DNA of 64,000 nt, taken from CAZDET01 sp964504335 (GTDB lineage: Bacteria; Bacteroidota; Bacteroidia; Chitinophagales; Saprospiraceae). Below the pieces are notes generated by a model. It saw only the letters and a list, made by a program, of their open reading frames with translations, ran no database searches and was not told where the DNA came from. The stretch covers positions 48,448 through 112,447 of the forward strand of contig CAZDET010000008.1 in the NCBI GenBank assembly GCA_964504335.1, given 5' to 3'. The position numbers and the translations under genes were made by a program. Positions 28,440 through 37,902 of the stretch are shown piece after piece; position 1 is the stretch's first letter; each line of letters opens with the position of its first letter.

Positions 28440-29213
28440 TTAGACATTTGAAGAGATGGAGAATTGCATATTCCCGATGGACTGACTGCCGCCCACCAAC
28501 TGAAAAAAGCCCGCCGCCAGGCTGTTGGTATTCGTCTCGGCAAGCAAGCCATCGGGAGTACCGAGATAGTGCAACTGACCACGGTGGATGATCGCAATCC
28601 GATCACACAGCCGTTCTACTTCCGCCAGATTGTGCGTACTGAAAATGACGGCTTTGCCCTGTTCTTCCGCAATTTGCTTAATGAATTGGAGGATAAACTC
28701 GGAAGCCATAATATCCAACCCCGTCGTGGGCTCATCGAGCACTACTACCTCGGGATTGTGCACCAACGTGCGGGCAATGCCCACCCGTTGCTTCTGCCCG
28801 GTGGACAGGGTTTCGCATTTGCGGTCTTCGAACTCTGTGATGCCAAAGGCGTCAATCAGGAGATCAACCCGAGCATCCAGCGTTGATTTTGGCACACTGT
28901 ACAACTTTCCGAAGTAGGTAAGTAATTCGCGCGGATTGAGCCGGCGGTACAAATCCATTTCTCCAGTAAGGAATCCTAGCCGGACCAAGGCATCGATTGC
29001 CTGGTTATGCACGGAATAGCCCGATATTTCGGCACTCCCTTCCGTAGGCTTTAGTAAGCCGGAGAGCATCCGCAGCGTCGTTGTTTTACCCGCTCCGTTG
29101 GGCCCGAGCAACCCAAAAATCTCGCCCGATTCCACCCGAAAGCTCAGGCGATCGACAGCGCGTAGGTCTCCAAAATCCTTCGTGAGGTTTTTGGACTCTA
29201 TATATACACCCAT
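28440..29213 (-). CDS. ABC exporter ATPase, NatA-like
   Basis: 257 aa ATP-binding subunit for the adjacent permease. Walker A GPNGAGKTT at about residues 38-46, signature LSTGQKQR near 138, Walker B VVVLDEPTTGLD, and switch His in FSTHNLAEVERL. The pair NatA/NatB expels sodium in Bacillus; here that is an inference from family and gene order. Possible operon: ATPase, permease, cyclase. Confidence 0.88.
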   Translation of the reverse strand: MGVYIESKNLTKDFGDLRAVDRLSFRVESGEIFGLLGPNGAGKTTTLRMLSGLLKPTEGSAEISGYSVHNQAIDALVRLGFLTGEMDLYRRLNPRELLTYFGKLYSVPKSTLDARVDLLIDAFGITEFEDRKCETLSTGQKQRVGIARTLVHNPEVVVLDEPTTGLDIMASEFILQFIKQIAEEQGKAVIFSTHNLAEVERLCDRIAIIHRGQLHYLGTPDGLLAETNTNSLAAGFFQLVGGSQSIGNMQFSISSNV

Positions 29214-29886
29214 CAGATAATATATTTTAAGAATACGTTAACAAAGTGATAAAGCTGCGGGATTTTCGAATAGCTTTCTCGATTGAACCAACCGGTTAGT
29301 CGACGAACTTTCGGAAATGTTACAGCCCACTACGATCTGCTGTCTACTGTTTGCTGCCTATTTGGTTTGGAATGAACCTTCCATAAAACGTTTTACCAAT
29401 GCACGAGCTTGCGGCTCCGTCTCACGACCGGTTGCCGGCTTGGCCCACCGCACACCATATGTGGGTGGGAAATAAAATAGCCCGCCCGCCAAACCTGCCA
29501 AACCCAGAGGGATGCAGGAAGCCCAAACGTGCGACTCGCACGCGACTACCAGCAATGTGAACGGCCGTGTGGAAATTGAATGGATGAGACCAACAGCTAC
29601 CAAACAGGAGCAAATGGTCGAATTGGATGGAGATAGTAATATAGGCAATAAAAGCATAGCTGTCAAGACCAGGTTCTCCAGAAATAATAAATGCAGCGAG
29701 ATAGGGCATCACCCGCATTTCCCACGGATGGGGGCTCCCGAACTTTAGCAGGACCTTAACAGGATGGGGCTGGATTTTCCTCTGCCAGAGGGATAACTTA
29801 GGGGAGATTACAAATCGCTGAGTTTGAAAGAGCCGTAGAAGCCTGACGACTACAGCACTGCGCACTAAAATCTAACTGACTAATAC
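29214..29886. other. gene-free gap holding a dispersed repeat
   Basis: About 670 bases between divergent transcription units. The middle (29427-29575) is copy B of the dispersed repeat. Both flanks contain short open frames on the minus strand (up to 147 codons at 29422-29865), but they run through the repeat and show no domain, so they are not called. Otherwise nothing is seen. Confidence 0.5.
29427..29575. repeat. dispersed intergenic repeat, copy B
   Basis: Matches 3478-3626 in the same orientation, about 80% by eye with small gaps. Shared blocks include ccgcacaccat, gtgggtggg, aataaaat, and a 20-base block ending aacggccgt. Copies are 26 kb apart and both lie between genes, which points to a genome-wide intergenic repeat family. 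Confidence 0.75.
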
Positions 29887-30645
29887 ATGATCCGATACTT
29901 ACTACTATTTCCTTTACCCCTACTCCTCTTGTCCAGCTGCTTCTCGCCGAAACCAATTGCCCGACTGGAACCGGTAGACAAGGATGCCCCGTCTATCCGC
30001 TGGTTTTACGGGAATGCCTACGTAGGCCAAACCCTGAACGCCGTCCGCGTGGAGACCGCCTTCCTGGATGCCGATCGGGACTACCTGATTTTCGATGTAG
30101 AGGTGACCAATGACCTGGCTGACCAAGCCGTTCTAATCGACCCCAAACACATCAAGCTCGAAGGGCCAAATGGGAACAACGTTCGGGCGGTCAATCCTGA
30201 AGTACATCGCCTGACGATGGATATGGATGCATCGCGCCGGGAGGCCAACGAAAAGAACGCGCTGGTTGCCACCGGTGTCGTTATCCTGGCCGGTACGATT
30301 GCAGCCATTGCCTCCGACTCGGACGGCGACGGTGATAGCTTCGAAGTAGACGATGTGAACATTGCCGTCGATCTCTCGCCTCTTGCCATAAATGCAATCC
30401 TGGCTGCTACTTCTCCGGTCAGCGCCTCCTATTACCTTCCTGGTCCGGAGGAGCTTCCGCCCACCACCGATCGGCTATTCTGGCTGGATCACGCTCTGCG
30501 GCGCACGCATGTGCAACCGGGAGAACGCGTGTACGGAAAAGTCGTATTTCCCCGGGTGGATGAATGGAGAAATGCCGAGCTGGTCGTACCGTTGGAGGAG
30601 CGGATTTACCGGTTCGCGTTTCGACAGCGACTCTTTAAACCGTGA
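29887..30645 (+). CDS. lipoprotein, unknown function
   Basis: 252 aa. Short signal peptide with lipobox LLSSC (lipid Cys at residue 18). A beta-rich region at 30-105 (VRVETAFLDADRDYLIFDVEVTND in part: DYLIFDVEVTN) is followed by a hydrophobic stretch ALVATGVVILAGTIAAIAS at about 122-141, then an acidic Asp/Gly-rich turn (DSDGDGDS). The C-terminal VQPGERVYGKVVFPR resembles proteins whose surface domain modifies how transported partners bind, but no family is recognised. Convergent with asnS. Confidence 0.65.
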   Translation: MIRYLLLFPLPLLLLSSCFSPKPIARLEPVDKDAPSIRWFYGNAYVGQTLNAVRVETAFLDADRDYLIFDVEVTNDLADQAVLIDPKHIKLEGPNGNNVRAVNPEVHRLTMDMDASRREANEKNALVATGVVILAGTIAAIASDSDGDGDSFEVDDVNIAVDLSPLAINAILAATSPVSASYYLPGPEELPPTTDRLFWLDHALRRTHVQPGERVYGKVVFPRVDEWRNAELVVPLEERIYRFAFRQRLFKP

Positions 30646-30700
30646 GGTATAGATAGTTAGATTTTTAGACCTTTGATCTTATATATACCTGGAGGTCTAA

Positions 30701-32134
30701 TTAAAATGCCACATTCTTCGGCGTGCGCGGAAAGGGGATCACGTCGCGGATATTGCCAATGCCCGTGATGAACTGGACCATGCGCTCGAACCCGAGTCCG
30801 AAGCCGGCGTGGGGGGCGCTGCCGAACTTTCGAAGTTCGAGATACCACCAGAGCTCTTCTTCGGGAATGTGCATTTCGGCCATCCGGCTGCGCAGCACGT
30901 CCAGGCGTTCCTCCCGTTGGGAGCCGCCAATAACTTCGCCGATGTAGGGAAACAGCACGTCCATAGCCGCCACTGTTTTACCATCGTCGTTGAGACGCAT
31001 GTAAAAGGCCTTTATATCTTTCGGATAATCCCGGACGATGACCGGTCGTTGGAAGTGCTTTTCGACGAGATAGCGCTCATGCTCTGCCTGTAGATCGACG
31101 CCCCAGGTCGGTTCGAACTGAAATTTCTTTTTCTTGAAGGGCTTGCTCCGGCGGAGGATCTCGACGGCATCCGTGTAAGTGATGCGCTCAAATTCATTAT
31201 CGACTACAAAGCGCAACATCTCGATGAGCGTCATCGGGCGGCGCTTGTCTTGCGGTAATTGCTTCTCTTCCTGTTGGATACGTTGGTCGAGAAATTCGAG
31301 GCTGGGCAGGTAGTTGTCCAGCACAAAGTTGATCAGGAACTTGACGAAGTCTTCCGCCAGGGCCATGTTATTTTCCAGATCGAAAAAGGCTGCTTCCGGC
31401 TCGATCATCCAAAACTCGGCGAGGTGCCGGGTCGTATTGGAGTTTTCCGCCCGGAAGGTAGGGCCAAAGGTATATACCTTTCCAAGCGATAAGGCACCAA
31501 TTTCCGCCTGCAACTGCCCACTAACCGTCAGGTTGGTAGCCTTCCCGAAAAAGTCCTCCGACCAATCGATGCCGCCCTCTTCGGTGCGGGGCAACGAATC
31601 GAGCGGAAGCGTTGACACGCGAAACATTTCGCCCGCCCCCTCGGCATCCGAGGCCGTGATAATGGGCGTATTCAGGTAGTAGTACCCCCGTTCGTTGTAG
31701 TACTTGTGCACTGCGTACGCCAACGCATGACGGATGCGGAACACGGCACCAAAGGTGTTGGTACGCAGGCGAAAGTGGGCGTGCTCGCGGAGAAACTCCA
31801 TGGTTTGGCGCTTCGGCTGCAGTTGGTAGGCCTCCGGATCTGCGCCTCCCACTATTTCCACATTATCTGCGATGATCTCGACTGCCTGGCCACTTCCCTG
31901 GCTTTCGATGACCTGCCCCGTGACGCTGACGCTAGCGTGGAAGGTGATTTGCTGTAGCACCTCCTCCTCCATCGTTTCGTGGTCAACAACCACCTGTAGG
32001 TTATCGGGACTGGAGCCGTCATTCAGGGCGATAAATCGATTCGAGCGAAAGGCCCGAACCCATCCCATGACAGTCACTTTCGTATCGATGGGCGGATTCT
32101 GAAGAATCTTCGCAATTTCCGTTCTGAGAATCAT
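30701..32134 (-). CDS. asnS: asparaginyl-tRNA synthetase
   Basis: Class II aminoacyl-tRNA synthetase charging tRNA-Asn, 477 aa, normal length. N-terminal OB-fold anticodon-binding domain (about 15-105, VTVMGWVRAFRSN), then the catalytic domain with motif 2 (FGPTFRAENSNTTRHLAEFWMIEPE in part: TFRAENSNTTRHLAEFWM) and motif 3 (GFGLGFERMVQFITG). A candidate -7 box TATTTTTG lies at 32205-32212 on the minus strand, which would give a leader of about 60 bases. Confidence 0.97.
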   Translation of the reverse strand: MILRTEIAKILQNPPIDTKVTVMGWVRAFRSNRFIALNDGSSPDNLQVVVDHETMEEEVLQQITFHASVSVTGQVIESQGSGQAVEIIADNVEIVGGADPEAYQLQPKRQTMEFLREHAHFRLRTNTFGAVFRIRHALAYAVHKYYNERGYYYLNTPIITASDAEGAGEMFRVSTLPLDSLPRTEEGGIDWSEDFFGKATNLTVSGQLQAEIGALSLGKVYTFGPTFRAENSNTTRHLAEFWMIEPEAAFFDLENNMALAEDFVKFLINFVLDNYLPSLEFLDQRIQQEEKQLPQDKRRPMTLIEMLRFVVDNEFERITYTDAVEILRRSKPFKKKKFQFEPTWGVDLQAEHERYLVEKHFQRPVIVRDYPKDIKAFYMRLNDDGKTVAAMDVLFPYIGEVIGGSQREERLDVLRSRMAEMHIPEEELWWYLELRKFGSAPHAGFGLGFERMVQFITGIGNIRDVIPFPRTPKNVAF

Positions 32135-32204
32135 AAATCATGTGCTGGGCCGTCTCAGGCAGGCAACCACGGGGCAGCTCACCGGCGGCAACTGAAATAG
32201 GTCG

Positions 32205-32212
32205 CAAAAATA
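32205..32212 (-). promoter_or_regulatory. -7 box candidate for asnS
   Basis: Reads TATTTTTG on the minus strand, matching TAnnTTTG, 71 bases upstream of the asnS start. No clear -33 element. Such boxes occur by chance, so the support is position only. Confidence 0.35.
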
Positions 32213-32220
32213 GATAAATT

Positions 32221-32249
32221 CTAAGAAGCTGTTTAAAACAGCTTCTTAG
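32221..32249 (-). terminator. hairpin terminator of rlmB
   Basis: A perfect 12-base stem (32221-32232 with 32238-32249) around 5 bases (TTAAA region). The arm includes the rlmB stop codon. It lies between rlmB and asnS on the same strand, so it would separate the two units. Confidence 0.6.
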
Positions 32250-32980
32250 GATCGTTGGCGCATGGCTTCGTAGAGCATAATCCCCGCCGCCACGGAGACG
32301 TTGAAGGAATTCAGCTGCCCCCGTTGTGGGATGCGGAATCGCTCGTCGGCTACCCGGGCCAGGGCCGGATTAATTCCACTGCCCTCGCTGCCGAGGATCA
32401 GGGCTACCGGCTCTCGAAGTGGCAACTCGTGCAGCCATTCATCCCCCGACAGATCACTGGCGTAAACCCGCAGGCCACTCGATTGCAAAAACTCCGTCGT
32501 GCTGATTAGGCTCTGCTCCCGGCACACCGGCAGGCGTAATAAGGCCCCGGCGGAAGACTTGACGGCATCGGCATTGAGCCCGGCCGATCCACTGCGCGGC
32601 ACTACCAGGGCGTGTGCACCGGCCACTTCCGCCGATCGCGCAATCGCTCCGAGGTTGCGCACGTCCGTCACCCCGTCCAGCAACAGCAATAGAGGTACTT
32701 CCCCCTGCTCGTAAATCAACGGCAACACATCTTCAACCCGCTGATAGGCTACTGCGGCCAGCAGCGCCACAACCCCCTGGTGGTTCCCCCGAACCAGTCG
32801 GTCGATGCGCTCGCGGGGAGCAACCTGGAGCGGCACCCCCCGATCGCGACAGAGGTGCCGGAGCTGCCGTTCAAATTCGCCTCGGGTCCCTTGCTGCAAA
32901 ATGACTTTTTCGACTGGTGCAGCCGTTTCGAGCGCCTCCAACACGGGGTGCCTGCCGTAGATTAATCCCTTGTCGGCCAT
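32246..32980 (-). CDS. rlmB: 23S rRNA 2'-O-methyltransferase (TrmH/RlmB type)
   Basis: SpoU/TrmH-family RNA methyltransferase, 244 aa. N-terminal substrate-binding domain with YGRHPVLEAL, then the knotted domain with its three motifs: DGVTDVRNLGAIARSAE, LILGSEGSGI, and QLNSFNVSVAAGIMLYE. These fit RlmB, which methylates G2251 of 23S rRNA; another TrmH-like target is possible. A -7 box ends 5 bases ahead of the ATG, so the message may be nearly leaderless. Confidence 0.9.
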   Translation of the reverse strand: MADKGLIYGRHPVLEALETAAPVEKVILQQGTRGEFERQLRHLCRDRGVPLQVAPRERIDRLVRGNHQGVVALLAAVAYQRVEDVLPLIYEQGEVPLLLLLDGVTDVRNLGAIARSAEVAGAHALVVPRSGSAGLNADAVKSSAGALLRLPVCREQSLISTTEFLQSSGLRVYASDLSGDEWLHELPLREPVALILGSEGSGINPALARVADERFRIPQRGQLNSFNVSVAAGIMLYEAMRQRS

Positions 32981-32984
32981 GAGT

Positions 32985-32992
32985 CAAAGGTA
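32985..32992 (-). promoter_or_regulatory. -7 box for rlmB
   Basis: TACCTTTG on the minus strand, ending 5 bases upstream of the rlmB ATG. With the usual distance from box to start of transcription, the RNA would begin at or next to the start codon. Confidence 0.45.
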
Positions 32993-33077
32993 GTCAGGCT
33001 TCTCCGAAACTGTCGGTCAAATTTCCAATTAGTGGGATTAGATGTTCGTTTACTACCTGTAATCGGTTTTTTATCAA

Positions 33078-33085
33078 TAATTTTG
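33078..33085 (+). promoter_or_regulatory. -7 box for the M36 protease gene
   Basis: TAATTTTG, 38 bases upstream of the ATG at 33124, in a 140-base divergent promoter region shared with rlmB. The -33 element is not clear. Confidence 0.4.
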
Positions 33086-33123
33086 TGCGCCCTCGCGATT
33101 TCTTTCAATTCCTATCGTCAACA

Positions 33124-36100
33124 ATGATCCGTCAATTACTTCTATTGGTCGGGTGCCTTCTATGCACCACGATGTTCTCATCCCTCCACGCACAACTGCG
33201 TACCGATCGGGCACTTCAATTACTGAAAGAGCAGTGTCGGCACTGGTCCATTTCGGAAGCGGACCTACAATCGTTGCAAGTCGTTGATCAATATGCGAGT
33301 GCACACAACGGGGCATCCCATTTCTACTTTCAGCAGCAAGTGGGAGCCGTCCCGATTTACAATGCCATCCTAAGTGTCCACCTTTCGCCCGATGGGCAGC
33401 TTCTGCACGCTACCGAGCGAGTGGTGCGCGGCACGAACGGACGCGCGGCCAGTGGCCAGCCGAAGCTCACCGTCGAGGCAGCCATCCGTAGCGCCGCGGC
33501 CCACCTGGGCGTCGATCGCCCCCAAATTACAGCCCTCCCGGCCAGCCGCAATGCCGGAACGGCCAGCTTCGACGTGCCGAACTTATCGCGCCAGCCGATT
33601 ACCAGCAAACTGGTGTACTATCCCCATCCGAAAACCGGGGAACTCCTCCTGGCCTGGAGCCTTCCAATCGATCAGGTCGGACATTCGGACTACTGGAATG
33701 TGCTGGTCGATGCCGCCAACGGGGAAATTCTTCGAAAAGACAACTACACTCTCTATTGCCGGCATGAGCACCCTGCGGGCCAAACAGAGGCAAATGCCGC
33801 TCTGAGCCATCACCTCCACCAGGAAGACGACCACCAGTCATTCCCCCTGCTTCAAAACGGCACGTATCACGTATTTCCATTCGACGTAGAGAGTCCCATT
33901 CACGGGGAGCAGGAGGTTATTGTCGATCCTGCCGATCCGGAAGCTTCGCCCCTGGGTTGGCACGATACCAACGGGATTCCGGGACCGGAATTCACCATTA
34001 CACGGGGCAATAACGTGCATGCCTACGCAGATATCAACGCGCAGAACCAGTCGAATGACGATGAACCAGACGGAGGTCCTGACTTGACCTTCGATTTTGA
34101 ATTTAGCCCTACCAAATCACCGAATGAGCAGCAAGATGCCGCCGTGACCCAGTTGTTCTACATGAACAACATCATGCACGACATCACCTACCATTACGGC
34201 TTCGATGAGGCTGCGGGCAATTTTCAGCGGTTCAACTACACTGAAATTGGCTCCGAACGCGACGAAGTACGGGCCGAGGCACAGGATGGCGAATCCTTCA
34301 ACAACGCCAACTTCGCCACTCCTCCCGACGGCTCCCGGCCGCGGATGCAAATGTACGTCTGGAACGGAAGCAGCTTTGGCAACTTCCTGACCATTGATGG
34401 CCCCGACGAGGTCGCCGGTTCTTACGAAGCGGGTTTGGCGGCCTTTGGCCCCTCGCTGAACGAACCCGTTACCGGCGAGTTGGCGGTCGCACAAGATGAC
34501 TCCAATAATCCCGAATTAGCTTGTGCCGACGTGCTCAACGGGGTCCAGATGATCGGCAGAATTGCCATTGTGAATCGCGGTGCATGTTTCTTTGAGGAAA
34601 AGGTAAATAACGTGGCAAGAGCAGGTGCCATCGCCGCCATCATTTGCATTCCAGAGAATGAAACCATAATCCTGGGCAACAACGCCGACACTCCCGACCC
34701 CAGGATTCCGGCCATCTCCGTCAAAATGTCGGATTGCACCAAAATCCGAACATTTATCGATCAGGGGATCACGGCCACCCTGTTTAACCCGAATGTGGAC
34801 ATTTCCGGCTCGTTCGACAATGGCATCGTTGCCCACGAATACGGCCACGGCATCAGCAACCGCCTGATCGGTGGGCCGAGCAACTCCACCTGCCTCATCA
34901 ACGATGAGCAAATGGGAGAAGGCTGGAGCGATTTCTTCACCTTGGCGTTCACTGCTCAACCGGAGGATGTAAGCACCCGCCCGCGGGGCATCGGGAATTA
35001 CCCCCTCAATGAGCCAACCGATGGTCTGGGCATCCGTCGGCAACCCTACACTACGGATGCCGATTTGAACACCTATACCTACGACGATATCATCACTACT
35101 CTGGAAAGCCCCCACGCGCTGGGAGAGGTATGGGCCTCTACACTCTGGGACCTGTACTGGGCATTAGTAGACGAATACGGGTTTGATCCGGATCTCTACA
35201 ACGGCAACGGAGGCAACAACCGGGCCATCCAGTTAGTGATGGATGGAATGAAGTTCCTTTCCTGCAATCCGGGCATGGTCGACGGGCGCGACGGCATCCT
35301 GGTAGCCGATGCCATCAACTACGACGGGGCCAATACCTGCCTGATCTGGGAGGTTTTTGCCCGCCGGGGGCTCGGTCTGAATGCCGATCAGGGCAGCCCC
35401 TTCAACCGGACGGATGGGTTGCAAGACTTCACCAGGCCACCCGAATGCATTCAAAGCCTCAAACTCAGTAAACGAGTCGACCAGGCTACTATCAATGCCG
35501 GCGATTCGGTGACCATCTCGCTCCGGGTGCGCAATGACCTCCAGACAACCACCCGCAACCTTCTGCTTACCGATACCATCGCCAATGGAATGACCCTGCT
35601 GCCAGGCAGCATCACCGGCGCCACCGGTGAAGTGAATGGATCGGTACTCACTTTTATCATCGACTCTCTGGAGGCCGGTGATGCCATTCAGATCGCCTAC
35701 CGATTGGGTACCGACCCCGAGCGCTTTTCCCAGCGATTGTTTTTGGAGGATGTGGAAACGAACTCCCCCAACTTCCGAACTCAGCGCCTAACCGGCAATA
35801 TTGACGCTCGCTGGACGCGCATCGATACCCTGGCCTTCCAGGGGAATCGCGCCTGGTTTGTCCCCCACTCGGAAACCGAGCAAGATCGCGCCCTGGTAAT
35901 GGAGCAACCTGGCCAACCCGACGCACAACGGCTGGCCCTGCGGTTTTACCACCGCTACCAGACGCGGCCCGCTTTCGAAGGAGGGGTCGTGGAAATTGAA
36001 CAAGGCACGGAGTGGACCGATGCCGGCGACCGCATCATCCGCCGGCCCTACCGCGGCCAACTATTTCCGGGCACCCTTAGCGGTGGTCAACGCGAGGCAT

Positions 36101-36642
36101 TCTGGGGAGATAATGAGGTATACGAAGCTACCTACGTCGATTTATCCGACCTGGCCGGCTCGCCCCTCAATGTGCGGTGGCGATTTGCCAGTATTGGAAT
36201 TCCCGACGGGAACGTAGAACACGAAGGATGGTATGTAGATGACATCGAACTAATGGACCTGGTTACCTATCAGAGCACCGCCTGCCTCAGCGCAGTAGGC
36301 CGAAATCCCATTTGCGCCAGCCTTCCCGAGGGCGGTATTATCGTAGAATCTCAGGAAGCCGTAGTTGCCACGGAAGACATCGATGCGGAGCGCCTGGCCT
36401 TCCAGTTATTCCCCAATCCCGTACGCGACCAGCTGACCGTCTACTTTCAGCCCCAGCAGTCCGGAGCCGCCAACCTGGAGCTATTCAACGCCAGCGGCCA
36501 ACTCGTGCGCCAGCAAAGCTGGACCGCCACCACCGGGCCTCAACAACGCACCGTTGAAGTGGACGATCTCGCCCCTGGTATCTACCTCTTGCGACTTGTC
36601 GCCGACGGGGGGATGGTGAATCGGAAGATATTAGTTCTTTAG
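33124..36642 (+). CDS. M36 (fungalysin-type) metalloprotease, T9SS-exported
   Basis: Secreted zinc protease, 1172 aa from the ATG at 33124, which begins the signal peptide ending SLHAQ. Order: fungalysin propeptide (about 40-200), M36 catalytic domain (from about 270), an inserted protease-associated domain (about 430-550), zinc site H571EYGH and third ligand Glu599 in GEGWSD, a DUF11-like repeat (about 780-870), a beta-sandwich region to 1060, and a C-terminal type IX sorting domain (LFPNPVRDQLTV to MVNRKILVL). It is secreted through the type IX system and probably digests external protein. The PA domain lies inside the catalytic domain, as in other bacterial M36 proteins. Confidence 0.92.
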   Translation: MIRQLLLLVGCLLCTTMFSSLHAQLRTDRALQLLKEQCRHWSISEADLQSLQVVDQYASAHNGASHFYFQQQVGAVPIYNAILSVHLSPDGQLLHATERVVRGTNGRAASGQPKLTVEAAIRSAAAHLGVDRPQITALPASRNAGTASFDVPNLSRQPITSKLVYYPHPKTGELLLAWSLPIDQVGHSDYWNVLVDAANGEILRKDNYTLYCRHEHPAGQTEANAALSHHLHQEDDHQSFPLLQNGTYHVFPFDVESPIHGEQEVIVDPADPEASPLGWHDTNGIPGPEFTITRGNNVHAYADINAQNQSNDDEPDGGPDLTFDFEFSPTKSPNEQQDAAVTQLFYMNNIMHDITYHYGFDEAAGNFQRFNYTEIGSERDEVRAEAQDGESFNNANFATPPDGSRPRMQMYVWNGSSFGNFLTIDGPDEVAGSYEAGLAAFGPSLNEPVTGELAVAQDDSNNPELACADVLNGVQMIGRIAIVNRGACFFEEKVNNVARAGAIAAIICIPENETIILGNNADTPDPRIPAISVKMSDCTKIRTFIDQGITATLFNPNVDISGSFDNGIVAHEYGHGISNRLIGGPSNSTCLINDEQMGEGWSDFFTLAFTAQPEDVSTRPRGIGNYPLNEPTDGLGIRRQPYTTDADLNTYTYDDIITTLESPHALGEVWASTLWDLYWALVDEYGFDPDLYNGNGGNNRAIQLVMDGMKFLSCNPGMVDGRDGILVADAINYDGANTCLIWEVFARRGLGLNADQGSPFNRTDGLQDFTRPPECIQSLKLSKRVDQATINAGDSVTISLRVRNDLQTTTRNLLLTDTIANGMTLLPGSITGATGEVNGSVLTFIIDSLEAGDAIQIAYRLGTDPERFSQRLFLEDVETNSPNFRTQRLTGNIDARWTRIDTLAFQGNRAWFVPHSETEQDRALVMEQPGQPDAQRLALRFYHRYQTRPAFEGGVVEIEQGTEWTDAGDRIIRRPYRGQLFPGTLSGGQREAFWGDNEVYEATYVDLSDLAGSPLNVRWRFASIGIPDGNVEHEGWYVDDIELMDLVTYQSTACLSAVGRNPICASLPEGGIIVESQEAVVATEDIDAERLAFQLFPNPVRDQLTVYFQPQQSGAANLELFNASGQLVRQQSWTATTGPQQRTVEVDDLAPGIYLLRLVADGGMVNRKILVL

Positions 36643-36651
36643 AAATTAGCT

Positions 36652-36728
36652 TTTTAGACGATAGATTTTAGAAAATGGGAACCTAGCATTTAGCTACAAC
36701 CCTATCTTCTAAAATCTATCGTCTAAAA
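36652..36728. terminator. long inverted repeat between convergent genes
   Basis: A perfect 22-base inverted repeat, 36652-36673 with 36707-36728, separated by 33 bases. It lies between the M36 protease stop and the convergent dehydrogenase stop and could act as a terminator for both strands. The arms are AT-rich and built from a TTTTAGA/TCTAAAA theme. Confidence 0.5.
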
Positions 36729-36737
36729 TCTAACCCC

Positions 36738-37892
36738 TTAATAAAACCCCTTCCCCGCCCGGGCCAGCCGCCGCAACATCGGGCTACATCGGTAGCGATC
36801 TTCGCCGTACTCCGCCTGAAGGGCATCCAGGGACTGAACGGCGCGTTCGATGCCGAAGTCATCGGCCCAGCGAAGGAGGCCTTTCGGATAATTGACGCCT
36901 TTGGTCATTGCCGTGTCGAGGTCTTCCCGGGAGGCAATGCCGAGTAGCAACGCATCCGCCGCTTCGTTGATAAGCAGAACGAGGATGCGCTCCAAAATCT
37001 GGCTGCCAAGGTTTTCGTCCTGATTGGGCTCGGGGCGCCCTGCTCCCTCCTGGTAGTCGTAAAAGCCCCGACCTGATTTCCGCCCCAGGTAGCCGGCTTC
37101 CACCAGTCGTTTTTGGGCAAACGACGGGCGATAGCGCGGATCGTAGTAGAAGGACTCAAAAACGGTTTCCGTCACCTTGTAATTGATGTCATGGCCAATG
37201 TAGTCCATAAGTGTAAAGGGCCCCATCCGAAAACCGCCCAGCTCGGTCATGGCCCAATCGATGGTGGCCGGATCGGCGATGCCCTCCTCGTAAATCCGCA
37301 GCGCTTCTCCGTAGAATGGTCGGGCCAGTCGATTGACGATGAAGCCGGGGGTATCCTTCGCAATGACGGGCACCTTATTCCAGTCGATCATCAGGGAGCG
37401 GGCCTGCTCGATGAACCTCCGATCGGTTTGTACGGCCGGAATAATCTCTACCAAGGCCATCAGCGGTGCCGGATTGAAGAAGTGCAGCCCCAGCACGCGC
37501 TCGGGTTGTTTACAAGCAGCAGCAATGGAGGCCACTGAAAGCGAGGACGTATTCGTAGCCAGCAGGCAATCTGTACCTACGATCGATTCCAACTGCTCGA
37601 ACAGGCTCCGCTTCACCGCCAGATCTTCTACAATCGCTTCTACGATGAGCCCGGCCCCCTGGTATTCATAGAACGAATCGACGTAGCGGATGCGATTGGC
37701 AATTGCTTCGGACTCCTGCACTTGCAGGCGGCCCTTCTCAACGAGTCGCGCCAGAATTTTTCGCAACTTCTCATCGGCCCGACGAAGTGCCTGGGGGTTG
37801 TTGTCGTAGAGGCACACGTCGTGGCCAGCCGTGGCAGCGACTTGCGCAATGCCGGAACCCATTGCCCCACTACCCGCTATTCCTATTTTCAT
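36738..37892 (-). CDS. 3-hydroxyacyl-CoA dehydrogenase, NAD-binding
   Basis: 384 aa from the ATG at 37892, which places the dinucleotide motif GSGAMGSGIAQ at residues 7-17; the frame from 38015 overlaps the next gene and is wrong. NAD-binding domain, the HFFNPAPLMALVE catalytic loop with its His, then two copies of the C-terminal dehydrogenase domain (GFIVNRLARPF and the later LLINEAADAL with GVNYPKGL). It would oxidise 3-hydroxybutyryl-CoA or longer acyl chains (PaaH/Hbd type). It begins 10 bases after the DUF4197 gene, so they are probably co-transcribed. Confidence 0.9.
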   Translation of the reverse strand: MKIGIAGSGAMGSGIAQVAATAGHDVCLYDNNPQALRRADEKLRKILARLVEKGRLQVQESEAIANRIRYVDSFYEYQGAGLIVEAIVEDLAVKRSLFEQLESIVGTDCLLATNTSSLSVASIAAACKQPERVLGLHFFNPAPLMALVEIIPAVQTDRRFIEQARSLMIDWNKVPVIAKDTPGFIVNRLARPFYGEALRIYEEGIADPATIDWAMTELGGFRMGPFTLMDYIGHDINYKVTETVFESFYYDPRYRPSFAQKRLVEAGYLGRKSGRGFYDYQEGAGRPEPNQDENLGSQILERILVLLINEAADALLLGIASREDLDTAMTKGVNYPKGLLRWADDFGIERAVQSLDALQAEYGEDRYRCSPMLRRLARAGKGFY

Positions 37893-37902
37893 ATTGCTGT
37901 TT

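Noticed and set aside
29422..29865. 147-codon minus-strand frame through the dispersed repeat
   Set aside because: The frame crosses the repeat and its flanks with no domain or sensible start; the equivalent frame in copy A is interrupted.
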